Of a DNA stretch of 18,771 nt, positions 1-6,523 are shown piece after piece. Position 1 is the stretch's first letter. Each line of letters begins with the position of its first letter. Below the pieces are notes generated by a model that saw only the letters and a program-made list of their open reading frames with translations, did not search any database and was not told the DNA's origin. A program made the translations under genes and the position numbers. The DNA comes from Intrasporangium_A sp039812505 (lineage in GTDB: Bacteria; Actinomycetota; Actinomycetes; Actinomycetales; Dermatophilaceae): positions 1 to 18,771 of the forward strand of contig NZ_JBDIAQ010000064.1 of NCBI RefSeq assembly GCF_039812505.1, written 5' to 3'.

Positions 1-17
1 CACGCACAACCCGGGCG
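1..17. repeat. Truncated copy of REP-like palindrome (right arm only)
   Basis: The first bases of the window, CACGCACAACCCGGGCG, match the end of the right arm and the flank of the perfect palindrome at 16276-16315 (CACGCACAACCGGGGTG) at 15 of 17 positions, including the first 11 in a row. The rest of this copy would lie left of the window edge, so it cannot be confirmed here. Together with the copy at 1192-1231 it would bracket the DUF559 gene. Confidence 0.45.
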
Positions 18-59
18 AGGTGCCCACGGGCTCGTCGCCGTCCCGGGGTGTGCCGCCGT

Positions 60-163
60 CGAACCCGCCCTGATCCGACTCAGGCGGCCCGCTCGGCCAG
101 GCGTCCAGGGTCGGGCCTGACCGAACCCACCCTGACCCGGCTCAGGCGGCCCGCTCGGCCAGG
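60..163. repeat. 42-bp imperfect tandem duplication at the DUF559 gene 3' end
   Basis: Bases 60-101 and 122-163 are the same 42-bp sequence with three mismatches, at a period of 62 bp. The last 23 bases of each copy are identical. The right copy holds the stop codon and final residues (AERAA) of the DUF559 gene, and the left copy repeats that terminal stretch downstream of the real stop. This looks like a duplication of the gene end, by slippage or by insertion/excision of a neighbouring element. Confidence 0.8.
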
Positions 164-1119
164 GGGCAACCGTCCCGGCAGGGCCGGGCCTGCCCGGACC
201 AGCCGCGCTCCCGGAGGATCCGGCCCAGGTCGTCCGCCAGCTCGCACGGTGCCCCGGCGACGTCGAGCCACGTGCCGCGGACGGTGAGCCACCCGTCCCG
301 TGCCGCCTTGCGGTCCCGTCGCCCGTCCTGCTGCCGGCCGGCCCACCCGGCGTGGCCCAGCCGACCGTCGATCTCGACGACGAGGTGGTAGTCGGCGTAG
401 GCCCGGTCGCGGAAGCGCTGCCCCGGCGCGGGCACCTGGCTCACGCCAACGGGGAGGTGGTGCGCCCGCTCGACGTCGCGGACGAAGCGCACCTCCGCAG
501 CGCTCTCGGCACCATCGCCCACGATGCCCAGGGCCTCGCCCACGAGCCCACGATGGGTCTGCCCGGGCCGGGAGGCCAGCGCCCGGGCCAGGCTCGCCTC
601 CGTCGCGATCCGCAGCTGGCAGGCCTTCGCCATGAGGGCCACCACTCGGTCGAGCGGATGTCCGACCGAGAGGTCGAAGACCGTGTGCTCCGCCGTGGTC
701 CGGTGCGGCCACGCCTCGGGATGGACCCGTTCGTAGAACCGACGGCTGCGTACCACCGTGATGCCGGGCCGGTCCACCCCGCGTCGGCCGACGGGGACCA
801 GGACCTGTACGCCACCGGTGTGCGGCGCGGTCAGACCCCAGCCGGCACCGGCACTGAGGCCGTACAACGCGCTCGGTGTCCCGACGGCCAGCAGCGCCGC
901 GACCGCGCGTGTCGACCAGTCGTCGCGTCCGGGAGTGGTCAGGTAGACCCCTCGGTGCACCTGGACCCACCGCCCGGACGTGACCTGCCACTTGATCGCG
1001 GCAGGGGTGCAGCCGGCCCGCAGCGCCTGCGTGCGCGTGAGCAGCCCGGACTGGCCCGCGATCCTGGCCCCGAGCAGCCGGCCGGTCGGGTCGTCGGAGC
1101 GAACGGGGAGGCCGGTCAT
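142..1119 (-). CDS. AbiEi-like N-terminal / DUF559 (Vsr-like) putative nuclease
   Basis: The 325-residue protein has an N-terminal winged-helix region of the AbiEi_4 kind (about residues 25-62, ending in RGVYL) that is normally a DNA-binding or antitoxin domain. Its C-terminal part resembles DUF559, a Vsr/PD-(D/E)XK-like nuclease fold: a conserved ESAAE segment near 205-209, the core YADYHLVVEIDG at 241-252 with D243, E249 and D251 as likely metal ligands, and RRDRKAARDGW near 267-277. The ATG start at 1119 has no clear ribosome-binding site. No AbiEii-like toxin gene is adjacent, so a working type IV toxin-antitoxin pair is not supported. Its substrate is unknown. REP-like palindrome sequence lies on both sides, and its 3' end is partly duplicated. 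Confidence 0.75.
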   Translation of the reverse strand: MTGLPVRSDDPTGRLLGARIAGQSGLLTRTQALRAGCTPAAIKWQVTSGRWVQVHRGVYLTTPGRDDWSTRAVAALLAVGTPSALYGLSAGAGWGLTAPHTGGVQVLVPVGRRGVDRPGITVVRSRRFYERVHPEAWPHRTTAEHTVFDLSVGHPLDRVVALMAKACQLRIATEASLARALASRPGQTHRGLVGEALGIVGDGAESAAEVRFVRDVERAHHLPVGVSQVPAPGQRFRDRAYADYHLVVEIDGRLGHAGWAGRQQDGRRDRKAARDGWLTVRGTWLDVAGAPCELADDLGRILRERGWSGQARPCRDGCPLAERAA

Positions 1120-1158
1120 GGCCGAAGTCTGCCGAGACCGGCCCGGTGGCCTCGCCGG

Positions 1159-1167
1159 TCATCCACA
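1159..1167 (+). promoter_or_regulatory. DnaA-box-like 9-mer
   Basis: TCATCCACA matches the DnaA box consensus TTATCCACA at 8 of 9 positions. It lies 39 bp upstream of the DUF559 start codon, between that gene and the REP-like palindrome. One near-match can occur by chance, and no cluster of boxes is visible. Confidence 0.2.
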
Positions 1168-1191
1168 GGCGCGGCCGACACGCTGCCGACC

Positions 1192-1231
1192 GTGCGTGGT
1201 TTCGGTCACCAGGGCAACCACAACCGCGCAC
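1192..1231. repeat. REP-like imperfect palindrome
   Basis: A left arm at 1192-1210 and a right arm at 1213-1231 pair at 14 of 19 positions around a 2-base centre. In reverse complement it aligns with the perfect palindrome at 16276-16315, including the flank CACCGGGG..CTGTGCG. It is therefore a diverged, inverted copy of the same repeat family. It occupies the 156-bp gap between the DUF559 start and the methyltransferase stop. Nothing else is evident there apart from the DnaA-box-like site. Confidence 0.75.
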
Positions 1232-1275
1232 AGCCCCGGTGTTTCCCGAGCCAGCCCGGACCGACCCCCGAACCC

Positions 1276-1965
1276 TCAGTAGCGCCGCCACCACAGGTTG
1301 ACGGCATAGTCCACGCCGACCGCGTCGGGGTGCTCGGCCAGGATCAGGTCGGCGTCGTCGGGGGAGAACTCGATCCCGACGACCGCCTCGAAGTCCGCGC
1401 GCGAGTCGAAGTCCCACCGGATGTCCAGCCGCTCGCGCTGCCAGCCGTGCCGGGCCCAGAACCGCTCGACCGCCCGGGCGTCGTAGTGCGGCAGGGACCG
1501 CCGGAACCAGGCACCGAACGTCGACCGGGTCGCGTCGTTGTCGACGACGAAGGCCGTGCCGCCCGGGCGCATGACCCGCTCGAGCTCGGCCAGGCCCGGC
1601 TCGCAGCCCGGCCCGAAGAAGTAGGACCACCGGGCGTGCGCCACGTCGAACGAGTCCTCCGGCACCCCGATCGCGGCTGCGCCCTCCTCGCGGACCGAGC
1701 ACAGCGGCATACCCGAGACGCGTTGGCGGGCAAGCACGGCCAGCGGCGGGTACGGCTCGACCCCGACGACCGAACGCGCGCTGGAGGCGAACAGCGGCAG
1801 GTGGAACCCGGTCCCGCAGCCGATGTCCAGGACGTCCCGGCCGGCCCAGTCGGCGACCCGGCGCATGGCCGCCTCGATGACGTGCGTGCGGTCGACGCCG
1901 AGGTTCTCGACCTCGTAGACGTCGGGGGTGTCCCAGATGTTCGGGGACGGGATGATGTCGCTCAT
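1276..1965 (-). CDS. Class I SAM-dependent methyltransferase
   Basis: The 229-residue protein has a Rossmann-type methyltransferase core. Motif I is VLDIGCGTGF at 45-54, which binds S-adenosylmethionine. An acidic E70 ends the second strand, and LERVMRPGGTAFVVDND follows in the post-II/III region, as in the Methyltransf_11 family. The C-terminal part is aromatic-rich and ends in WWRRY. The ATG at 1965 is inside an ATGA overlap with the preceding gene, so the two are probably translationally coupled. The methyl acceptor cannot be read from sequence. The long open extension upstream of this start is the out-of-frame neighbour, so it was not used. Confidence 0.85.
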   Translation of the reverse strand: MSDIIPSPNIWDTPDVYEVENLGVDRTHVIEAAMRRVADWAGRDVLDIGCGTGFHLPLFASSARSVVGVEPYPPLAVLARQRVSGMPLCSVREEGAAAIGVPEDSFDVAHARWSYFFGPGCEPGLAELERVMRPGGTAFVVDNDATRSTFGAWFRRSLPHYDARAVERFWARHGWQRERLDIRWDFDSRADFEAVVGIEFSPDDADLILAEHPDAVGVDYAVNLWWRRY

Positions 1966-2765
1966 CGGCGGTCGGCCTCCAGCGTGGCAGGGTGGACGAG
2001 CAGCGGCAGCACGGCCCGGTTGCCCCGGCCCCGGGCGGCCCGGACGGCGGCGAGGTGCGCCTCGGCGCGCAGCACCAGCTCCTCGTAGGCGGGCTGGCCC
2101 ATCAGCTCGACGAGCTCGGCCGCGCAGCTGCGGTATACCGGCTCGCGGCCGACGTGGGCCTCGGGGTTGCCGGAGCAGTACCAGTCGAGGTCGTGCCCGC
2201 CCGGGCCCCAGCCGCGCCGGTCGTACTCGGTGATCGTGATCTCGAGATAGCTCGTCTCGTCGGGCAGCTCGACGGTCCGGTAGGAGCGGCGGGTCGGCAG
2301 CTGCCAGCAGACGTCGGGCTTGAGGGTGTGCGGCGGCACGCCGGTCAGGACGGCGTGCTGGTGCAGCGCGCAGCCCGCACCGGCCGGGAACCCGGGCCGG
2401 TTCAGGAAGATGCAGGCGCCGTCGACGACACGGGTCTTGCGGGCACCGTCCTCCAGCTGCGACCAGTCGTCCTTGGTGCCCGTGGCGGTGCCGACGTCGT
2501 GGTACTGCCACTCGTCCGGGCCGAGCTCGGCGGCGACGGCGGCGACGCGCCGGCGGTCGGCCTTGTCGGTGAAGTGCGCCCCGAGCGTGCAGCAGCCGTC
2601 GTCCGGCCGGTCGGCGTAGATGCCGCGGCAGCCGGCCCCGAAGATGCACGTCCAGCTGCTCGTCAGCCACGTCAGGTCGCAGCGGAACCGCTGCCCCGCC
2701 TCCGCCGGGTCGGTGAACTCCACCCAGACCCGGGGGAGATCGAGCGGTGCTTCGGCCACCGGCAC
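1962..2765 (-). CDS. Cysteine-cluster protein resembling DUF3109/YkgJ
   Basis: With the GTG start at 2765 the protein has 267 residues. Cysteines lie at 29, 40, 46, 58-59, 118, 132, 153, 197 and 214. Their setting (CC followed by an acidic/basic linker, CALHQHA, KPDVCWQLP, then PVYRSCAAELVELMG..YEEL) parallels the order in DUF3109/YkgJ proteins, proposed to bind iron or zinc. That family link is my pattern comparison, not a search result. An ATG at 2912 would add 49 residues, but that stretch has visibly weaker G/C at third codon positions and is not family-like, so I prefer 2765. It overlaps the methyltransferase by four bases, suggesting a joint function, possibly a metallo-enzyme and modification pair. 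Confidence 0.7.
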   Translation of the reverse strand: MPVAEAPLDLPRVWVEFTDPAEAGQRFRCDLTWLTSSWTCIFGAGCRGIYADRPDDGCCTLGAHFTDKADRRRVAAVAAELGPDEWQYHDVGTATGTKDDWSQLEDGARKTRVVDGACIFLNRPGFPAGAGCALHQHAVLTGVPPHTLKPDVCWQLPTRRSYRTVELPDETSYLEITITEYDRRGWGPGGHDLDWYCSGNPEAHVGREPVYRSCAAELVELMGQPAYEELVLRAEAHLAAVRAARGRGNRAVLPLLVHPATLEADRR

Positions 2766-2914
2766 ACTGTAAGCCTCGTCGCGAGGTGGCGCGCGCCGTG
2801 GTCCGTATGCCGCCCAGCCCGCCCCGCTCGCATCGTGCCCGCCCGCGTCGGCGAGCGTCACCACGCTCCAAGGCAGTCGGTCCCTCCCGCGTCCGGTGTC
2901 CTTCGGCGGCAAGG

Positions 2915-3410
2915 CGACTCGACAACGGCGTGTTCGGCCACCGGGCCGTCAGCCTGCCCCTCGGCGCCGGGCGCCTGCACCGCGACCACCTCGTCGGCGA
3001 CCCGCCGGCGGCGGAGCAGGTCTCCGCGCTGCGCCGGCACATCCGCGCCGAGCTCGCCCGCGAGATCAGGCCGGTGCTCACCTCGGCCCGCCCAACCGTC
3101 GGGTGGGCACGTCCAAGACGTTCCGCTCGCTCGGATAGCCGGGGCGGCGCCCTCCGCGGAGGGCCCCTTCGTGCCGCGTGCCCTGTCCCGCGCCGACGCC
3201 TCCGAGATCGTCAACCGCGTCCGGGAGATGAGCGTGGCCGACCGCACGGCCCTGCCCGGCGTCTCGCCGGCCCGCGCGCCGCAGCTGCTCGCGGGCGCAC
3301 TGGTCGCGGAGGCGGCCATGGACCTGCTGTCGGTCGACTGGCTCGAGATCTGCCCGTGGGCCATGCGCGAGGGGCTGATCCTGCGTCGGCTCGACCACCT
3401 CGACGCCTGA
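2915..3410 (+). pseudogene. Decayed Ppx/GppA exopolyphosphatase-family gene
   Basis: Three frames in succession give consecutive pieces of one Ppx/GppA protein: VSLPLGAGRLHRDHLVGD...RPEIRPVLTSARPT-type sequence up to about 3094, then VGTSKTFRSL at about 3103-3132, then RIAGAAPSAEGPF through WAMREGLILRRLDHL ending at 3410. The first shift fits loss of one base near 3094. The second fits loss of one GCTC unit in the short repeat at 3124-3134. The N-terminal half, with the acetate-kinase-fold phosphate-binding loops, is absent. The following TIM-barrel gene is the usual actinobacterial neighbour of an intact ppx gene, which supports decay in place. The protein cannot be functional as it stands. 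Confidence 0.85.
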
Positions 3411-3459
3411 TCGCCGCCACGGCACCGACCGGACGGGCCGGATGTCCGAGAATGGGCTC

Positions 3460-4257
3460 ATGACGATCCGGGTCGGGCTGTCGACTGCGTCGGTGTACCC
3501 CGACAACGCGGCGACCGCCTTCGCGACCGCAGCCCGGCTCGGCTACACGGCGATGGAGGTCATGGTCTGGACCGACCCGGTCACCCAGGAGGCCGGTGCG
3601 CTGCGCGCGCTGTCCGAGCTGCACGGCATACCCGTCGTCTCCGTCCATGCCCCCACGCTGCTGCTGACCCAGCGCATCTGGGGTGCCGACCCGTGGGGCA
3701 AGATCGACCGCTCCATCGAGCTCGCGCTGGAGGTGGGCGCCGACACCGTCGTGCTGCACCCGCCGTTCCGCTGGCAGCGCGAGTATGCCGCCGAGTTCGT
3801 CGAGGGGGTCGCAGACCGCGAGCGCGCCTCCGGTCTCAGGCTCGCCGTGGAGAACATGTTCCCCTGGCTGACCGCGCGGCGGCAGATGCTCGCCTACCTG
3901 CCGCACTGGAACCCGGTCGACCAGCCCTACCGGCACGTGACCCTCGACCTGTCGCACGCGGCGACCGCGGGTGTCGACGGCCTGCAGATGGCGCGCGCGC
4001 TCGGGCCACGGCTGGCCCACCTGCACCTGACCGACGGCCTGGAGACGTTCCGGGACGACCACCTGGTCCCCGGGCACGGGACGCAACCGTGCTCGGAGGT
4101 GCTCCAGCTGCTCGCCGACACCGGCTACACCGGGCACGTCATCGTCGAGGTCGGCACCCGCAAGCTGACCCCGGACGAGCGGGAGATCGACCTGATCGAG
4201 GCGCTGACCTTCGCCGAGCTGCACCTGATGCCGTCCCGCGGCGCCGGCCGGATCTGA
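3460..4257 (+). CDS. Sugar phosphate isomerase/epimerase-like TIM barrel protein
   Basis: The 265-residue protein is a xylose-isomerase-like TIM barrel (AP_endonuc_2 family). Likely divalent-metal ligands are spread over successive strands: H63 (SVHAP), H100 (VVLHPP), E131 (AVENMFPW), D163 and H166 (LDLSHA), H189 and D192 (LHLTD), H206 (PGHG) and E230 (VIVEV). The substrate is unknown. I chose ATG 3460 (MTIRVGLSTAS) over the in-frame ATG at 3442 because a GAGAAT element ends 6 bases before it, as in a leaderless start, and because homologous proteins begin at this point. It follows the ppx relic, matching the M. tuberculosis Rv0496-Rv0498 type gene order. Confidence 0.85.
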   Translation: MTIRVGLSTASVYPDNAATAFATAARLGYTAMEVMVWTDPVTQEAGALRALSELHGIPVVSVHAPTLLLTQRIWGADPWGKIDRSIELALEVGADTVVLHPPFRWQREYAAEFVEGVADRERASGLRLAVENMFPWLTARRQMLAYLPHWNPVDQPYRHVTLDLSHAATAGVDGLQMARALGPRLAHLHLTDGLETFRDDHLVPGHGTQPCSEVLQLLADTGYTGHVIVEVGTRKLTPDEREIDLIEALTFAELHLMPSRGAGRI

Positions 4258-4270
4258 TCCCGCCGGCCGG
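4244..4270. terminator. Possible hairpin at the convergent end of the TIM-barrel and CoA-transferase genes
   Basis: CCGGCC at 4244-4249 can pair with GGCCGG at 4265-4270, and GGATC with GATCC inside it, leaving a four-base bulge on the right arm. It covers the TGA stop of the TIM-barrel gene. There is no T tract, so termination is only inferred from the position between convergent genes. Confidence 0.3.
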
Positions 4271-4305
4271 GTCGGTGGGTCTGGTGCGGCCGGTCGCTAT
4301 GGATG

Positions 4306-5532
4306 TCAGGCCAGCCCGAGACCGGCGGCCTCCTCCCAGAGCTCGTCGCGCACCGACGGATGGGCGGCCTGCTCGATGATCGCGTGGCACTGCTCCCGCT
4401 CGTCGTGCCCCCACAGCGGGGCGATGCCGTACTCGGTCACGACGGCGGACTGCTGGAACGAGGTCACCGGCTCGTCGAGCAGCGGCACGATGGTCGAGAC
4501 GTCCGCCTTGGGGTGCCAGGACCGCAGCGCGATGAAGGACTGGCCGCCGGGGGAGTGCAGCGCCCCGACGATGAAGTCGGTCTGACCGCCGAACCCGGAG
4601 TAGATCCGCGCGTTGATCCGGGAGGCGTTCGCCTGTCCGAAGAGGTCGACCTCCAGGGCCGTGTTGACCGAGGTCATCGCGCGCTGCTGGGCGATCAGGC
4701 CCGGGTCGTTGGTCTTCTCGGTGCGCAGCATCCGCACCCGTGGGTTGCGGTCGACCCAGTCGTACAGCTCCTGCGTGCCGAAGATGAACGAGGTGATCAG
4801 CGGGTGGTCCGCGTCGAGCGCCCCGCCCGCGTCGAGCGCGAGCACGCCGTCGGAGAACATCTCGGTCCAGACGCGGATTCCCTTGCGCGACCGCAGTGCT
4901 GCCAAGGTCGCGTCGGGCACGCCGCCGATCCCGAGCTGCATGGTCGCGCCGTCCTGGATCCGCGAGGCGACGAGCTCGCCGATGGCCCGGCTGTCGTCGT
5001 CCGGGGCGACCGGTGAGTGGGTGGTCAGCGGTGCGTCGATCTCGACGGCGAGGTCGACGTGCTCCACCGGGATCTGGGCGTCGCCGAAGGTGTACGGCAT
5101 GCGTGGGTTGACGACGGCCACGACGAGGCCGCCGCGCGCGCGGGCCGCCTCGAGGGCCGCGGGCAGGACGTTGACCTCGAGCCCGAGGCTGAGCTGTCCG
5201 CCGACCGGCGGGGCGCAGTGCAGCAGCACCACCTCGGGCGGCAGGGTCCGGCCGTAGAGGAGCGGGACCAGGGACAGCCGGGACGGCACGTACCGCAGGC
5301 CGGGATGGCGCCGCATCCCCGCCCCGACGAAGCAGGTCTCGACCGTCACCCCGTCGCGCTCCGGCAGGCCCGGCGGGCCATTGAGCGCGTGCAGGATGTA
5401 GGCGGGGACGCACTCGTCCACGATCCGGACGGCCTCCCAGGGGATCGACATGTTGCCGCTGACGACGACGCGCGGGTTGGGCGGCAGGGTGGACAGGCGG
5501 CTCTGGAGCTCGGCGACGGTGACGGTTCTCAC
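4306..5532 (-). CDS. Acetyl-CoA hydrolase / CoA-transferase family protein
   Basis: The 408-residue protein matches the Cat1/4-hydroxybutyrate CoA-transferase type fold, with an N-terminal half and an AcetylCoA_hyd_C half. Visible landmarks are the glycine-rich LGIGGVPDATLAAL at 200-213, WTEMFSDGV at 222-230 with E224 as the probable catalytic glutamate that forms the glutamyl-CoA thioester, SGFGGQTDFIVGA at 312-324, and VVTEYGIAPL at 364-373. It would move or hydrolyse CoA on short-chain acyl groups in the cytoplasm. Which acyl-CoA cannot be decided. Start is GTG 5532, preceded by AAGGA at a 7-base spacing. It appears monocistronic. Confidence 0.87.
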   Translation of the reverse strand: MRTVTVAELQSRLSTLPPNPRVVVSGNMSIPWEAVRIVDECVPAYILHALNGPPGLPERDGVTVETCFVGAGMRRHPGLRYVPSRLSLVPLLYGRTLPPEVVLLHCAPPVGGQLSLGLEVNVLPAALEAARARGGLVVAVVNPRMPYTFGDAQIPVEHVDLAVEIDAPLTTHSPVAPDDDSRAIGELVASRIQDGATMQLGIGGVPDATLAALRSRKGIRVWTEMFSDGVLALDAGGALDADHPLITSFIFGTQELYDWVDRNPRVRMLRTEKTNDPGLIAQQRAMTSVNTALEVDLFGQANASRINARIYSGFGGQTDFIVGALHSPGGQSFIALRSWHPKADVSTIVPLLDEPVTSFQQSAVVTEYGIAPLWGHDEREQCHAIIEQAAHPSVRDELWEEAAGLGLA

Positions 5533-5589
5533 GGGCCCATCCTTGCCCAGCAGGGCCTTGCACGGCGCGGTGCGGCCCGCCCGATCCGG

Positions 5590-5617
5590 GTCGAGTCGGG
5601 CCGGCGCCCCGCTCGAC
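5590..5617 (-). terminator. Hairpin downstream of ku
   Basis: GTCGAG-T-CGGG at 5590-5600 pairs with CCCGCTCGAC at 5608-5617, giving ten pairs with one bulged T and a seven-base loop. It begins about 15 bases past the ku stop codon and sits upstream of the CoA-transferase gene on the same strand, so it could insulate the two. No T tract follows. Confidence 0.4.
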
Positions 5618-5631
5618 GGGTCGACGGAGGT

Positions 5632-6504
5632 TCAGCTCGCCTTCTTCTTGGCCTTCGCCCGCTTCGCCGGCTCCGGCCGGCCATCCTCCTGCGCAGCGGC
5701 GGCCACGTCCGCCGACGCCGCGTCGCGCCTGGCCGCCTTCGCCGCGTCGACGCTGCGCTGGAGCGCGGCGAGCAGGTCGACGACCTCGGTCTCCTCCTCG
5801 ACGGATGCGACCGGGGCGGTCAGCTCGCCGCCCTCGATCTTCGCGGCGACCAACGCCTCGACCGCCCCGGCGTAGTCGTCCTCGAACTCGTCCGGCTCGT
5901 AGTCGCCGGCCAGCGAGTCGACCAGCGAGGCAGCCATGGCGAGCTCCCTGGCGGTCGCGTGGGTCTCCTCGCCCAGCACCTCGAAGTCCGCGGCGCGGAC
6001 CTCGTCGGCCCAGAGCAGGGTCTGCAGCACGATGACGCCCTCGCGGACGCGAAGCACGGCCAGGGTCATCCGGCTGCGGATCGAGACCGTGACCAGGGCC
6101 ATCCGGTCGGCCTTCTCGAGCGCGTCGCGCAGCAGGACATAGGGCTTCAGGGCGCTCTTGTCCGGCTCGAGGTAGTAGGACCGGTCGAACAGCAGCGGGT
6201 CGATCTGCTCGGTGGGGACGAACTTCTCGATCGAGATCTCCTTCGAGGAACGGGACGGCAGCCCCTTCAGGTCCTGCTCGGTCAGGACCACCATCCGTCC
6301 GTCCGCGGTCTCGTAGCCCTTGGCGATATCCGCGTAGGGCACCTCCTCGCCGTCGATCGAGCAGACCCGCTGGTAGCGGATGCGTCCGCCGTCCTTCTCG
6401 TGGACCTGACGGAACTGGACGTCGTGGTTCTCCGTGGCGGAGTAGAGCCGGACGGGAACGTTGACGAGGCCGAAGGACACGGCACCCTTCCAGATGGCTC
6501 GCAT
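5632..6504 (-). CDS. ku: Bacterial Ku DNA end-binding protein
   Basis: The 290-residue protein starts with the hallmark MRAIWKGAVSFGLVNVPVRL and continues through FRQVHEKDGGRIRYQRVCSIDGEEV and the Ku beta-barrel. The core extends to about residue 250. An Ala/Lys-rich tail ends in AKKKAS and is of the type that contacts DNA and LigD. It forms a homodimeric ring on double-strand ends and recruits the ligase and polymerase encoded just across the divergent gap. The ATG at 6504 is chosen because the family begins here. There is no Shine-Dalgarno sequence, and a CATTCT hexamer seven bases upstream suggests a leaderless transcript. Usual bacterial Ku length is about 250-300 residues. Confidence 0.95.
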   Translation of the reverse strand: MRAIWKGAVSFGLVNVPVRLYSATENHDVQFRQVHEKDGGRIRYQRVCSIDGEEVPYADIAKGYETADGRMVVLTEQDLKGLPSRSSKEISIEKFVPTEQIDPLLFDRSYYLEPDKSALKPYVLLRDALEKADRMALVTVSIRSRMTLAVLRVREGVIVLQTLLWADEVRAADFEVLGEETHATARELAMAASLVDSLAGDYEPDEFEDDYAGAVEALVAAKIEGGELTAPVASVEEETEVVDLLAALQRSVDAAKAARRDAASADVAAAAQEDGRPEPAKRAKAKKKAS

Positions 6505-6510
6505 GGGTAC

Positions 6511-6517
6511 CAGAATG
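6511..6517. promoter_or_regulatory. Shared divergent -10-like core between ku and the ligase gene
   Basis: CAGAATG reads on the forward strand as CAGAAT followed by seven bases and the ligase ATG (6524). On the reverse strand it reads CATTCT followed by seven bases and the ku ATG (6504). Both hexamers keep A2 and T6 of the actinobacterial TANNNT -10. This would let one melted site start two leaderless transcripts. No convincing -35 elements were found. Confidence 0.35.
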
Positions 6518-6523
6518 CCATCC

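Noticed and set aside
142..1119. Type IV toxin-antitoxin system based on the AbiEi-like domain
   Set aside because: No AbiEii nucleotidyltransferase-like toxin gene is adjacent, and the domain is fused to a DUF559 nuclease-like region, a common non-TA arrangement.
352..2088. Long forward open frame opposite the DUF559 and methyltransferase genes
   Set aside because: Composition is typical of antisense to GC-rich coding sequence, and both opposite-strand genes have recognisable motifs.
3442..3459. Six-residue N-terminal extension of the TIM-barrel protein from ATG 3442
   Set aside because: The start at 3460 agrees with the family N-terminus and has a -10-like element at leaderless spacing; the earlier ATG has no ribosome-binding site.
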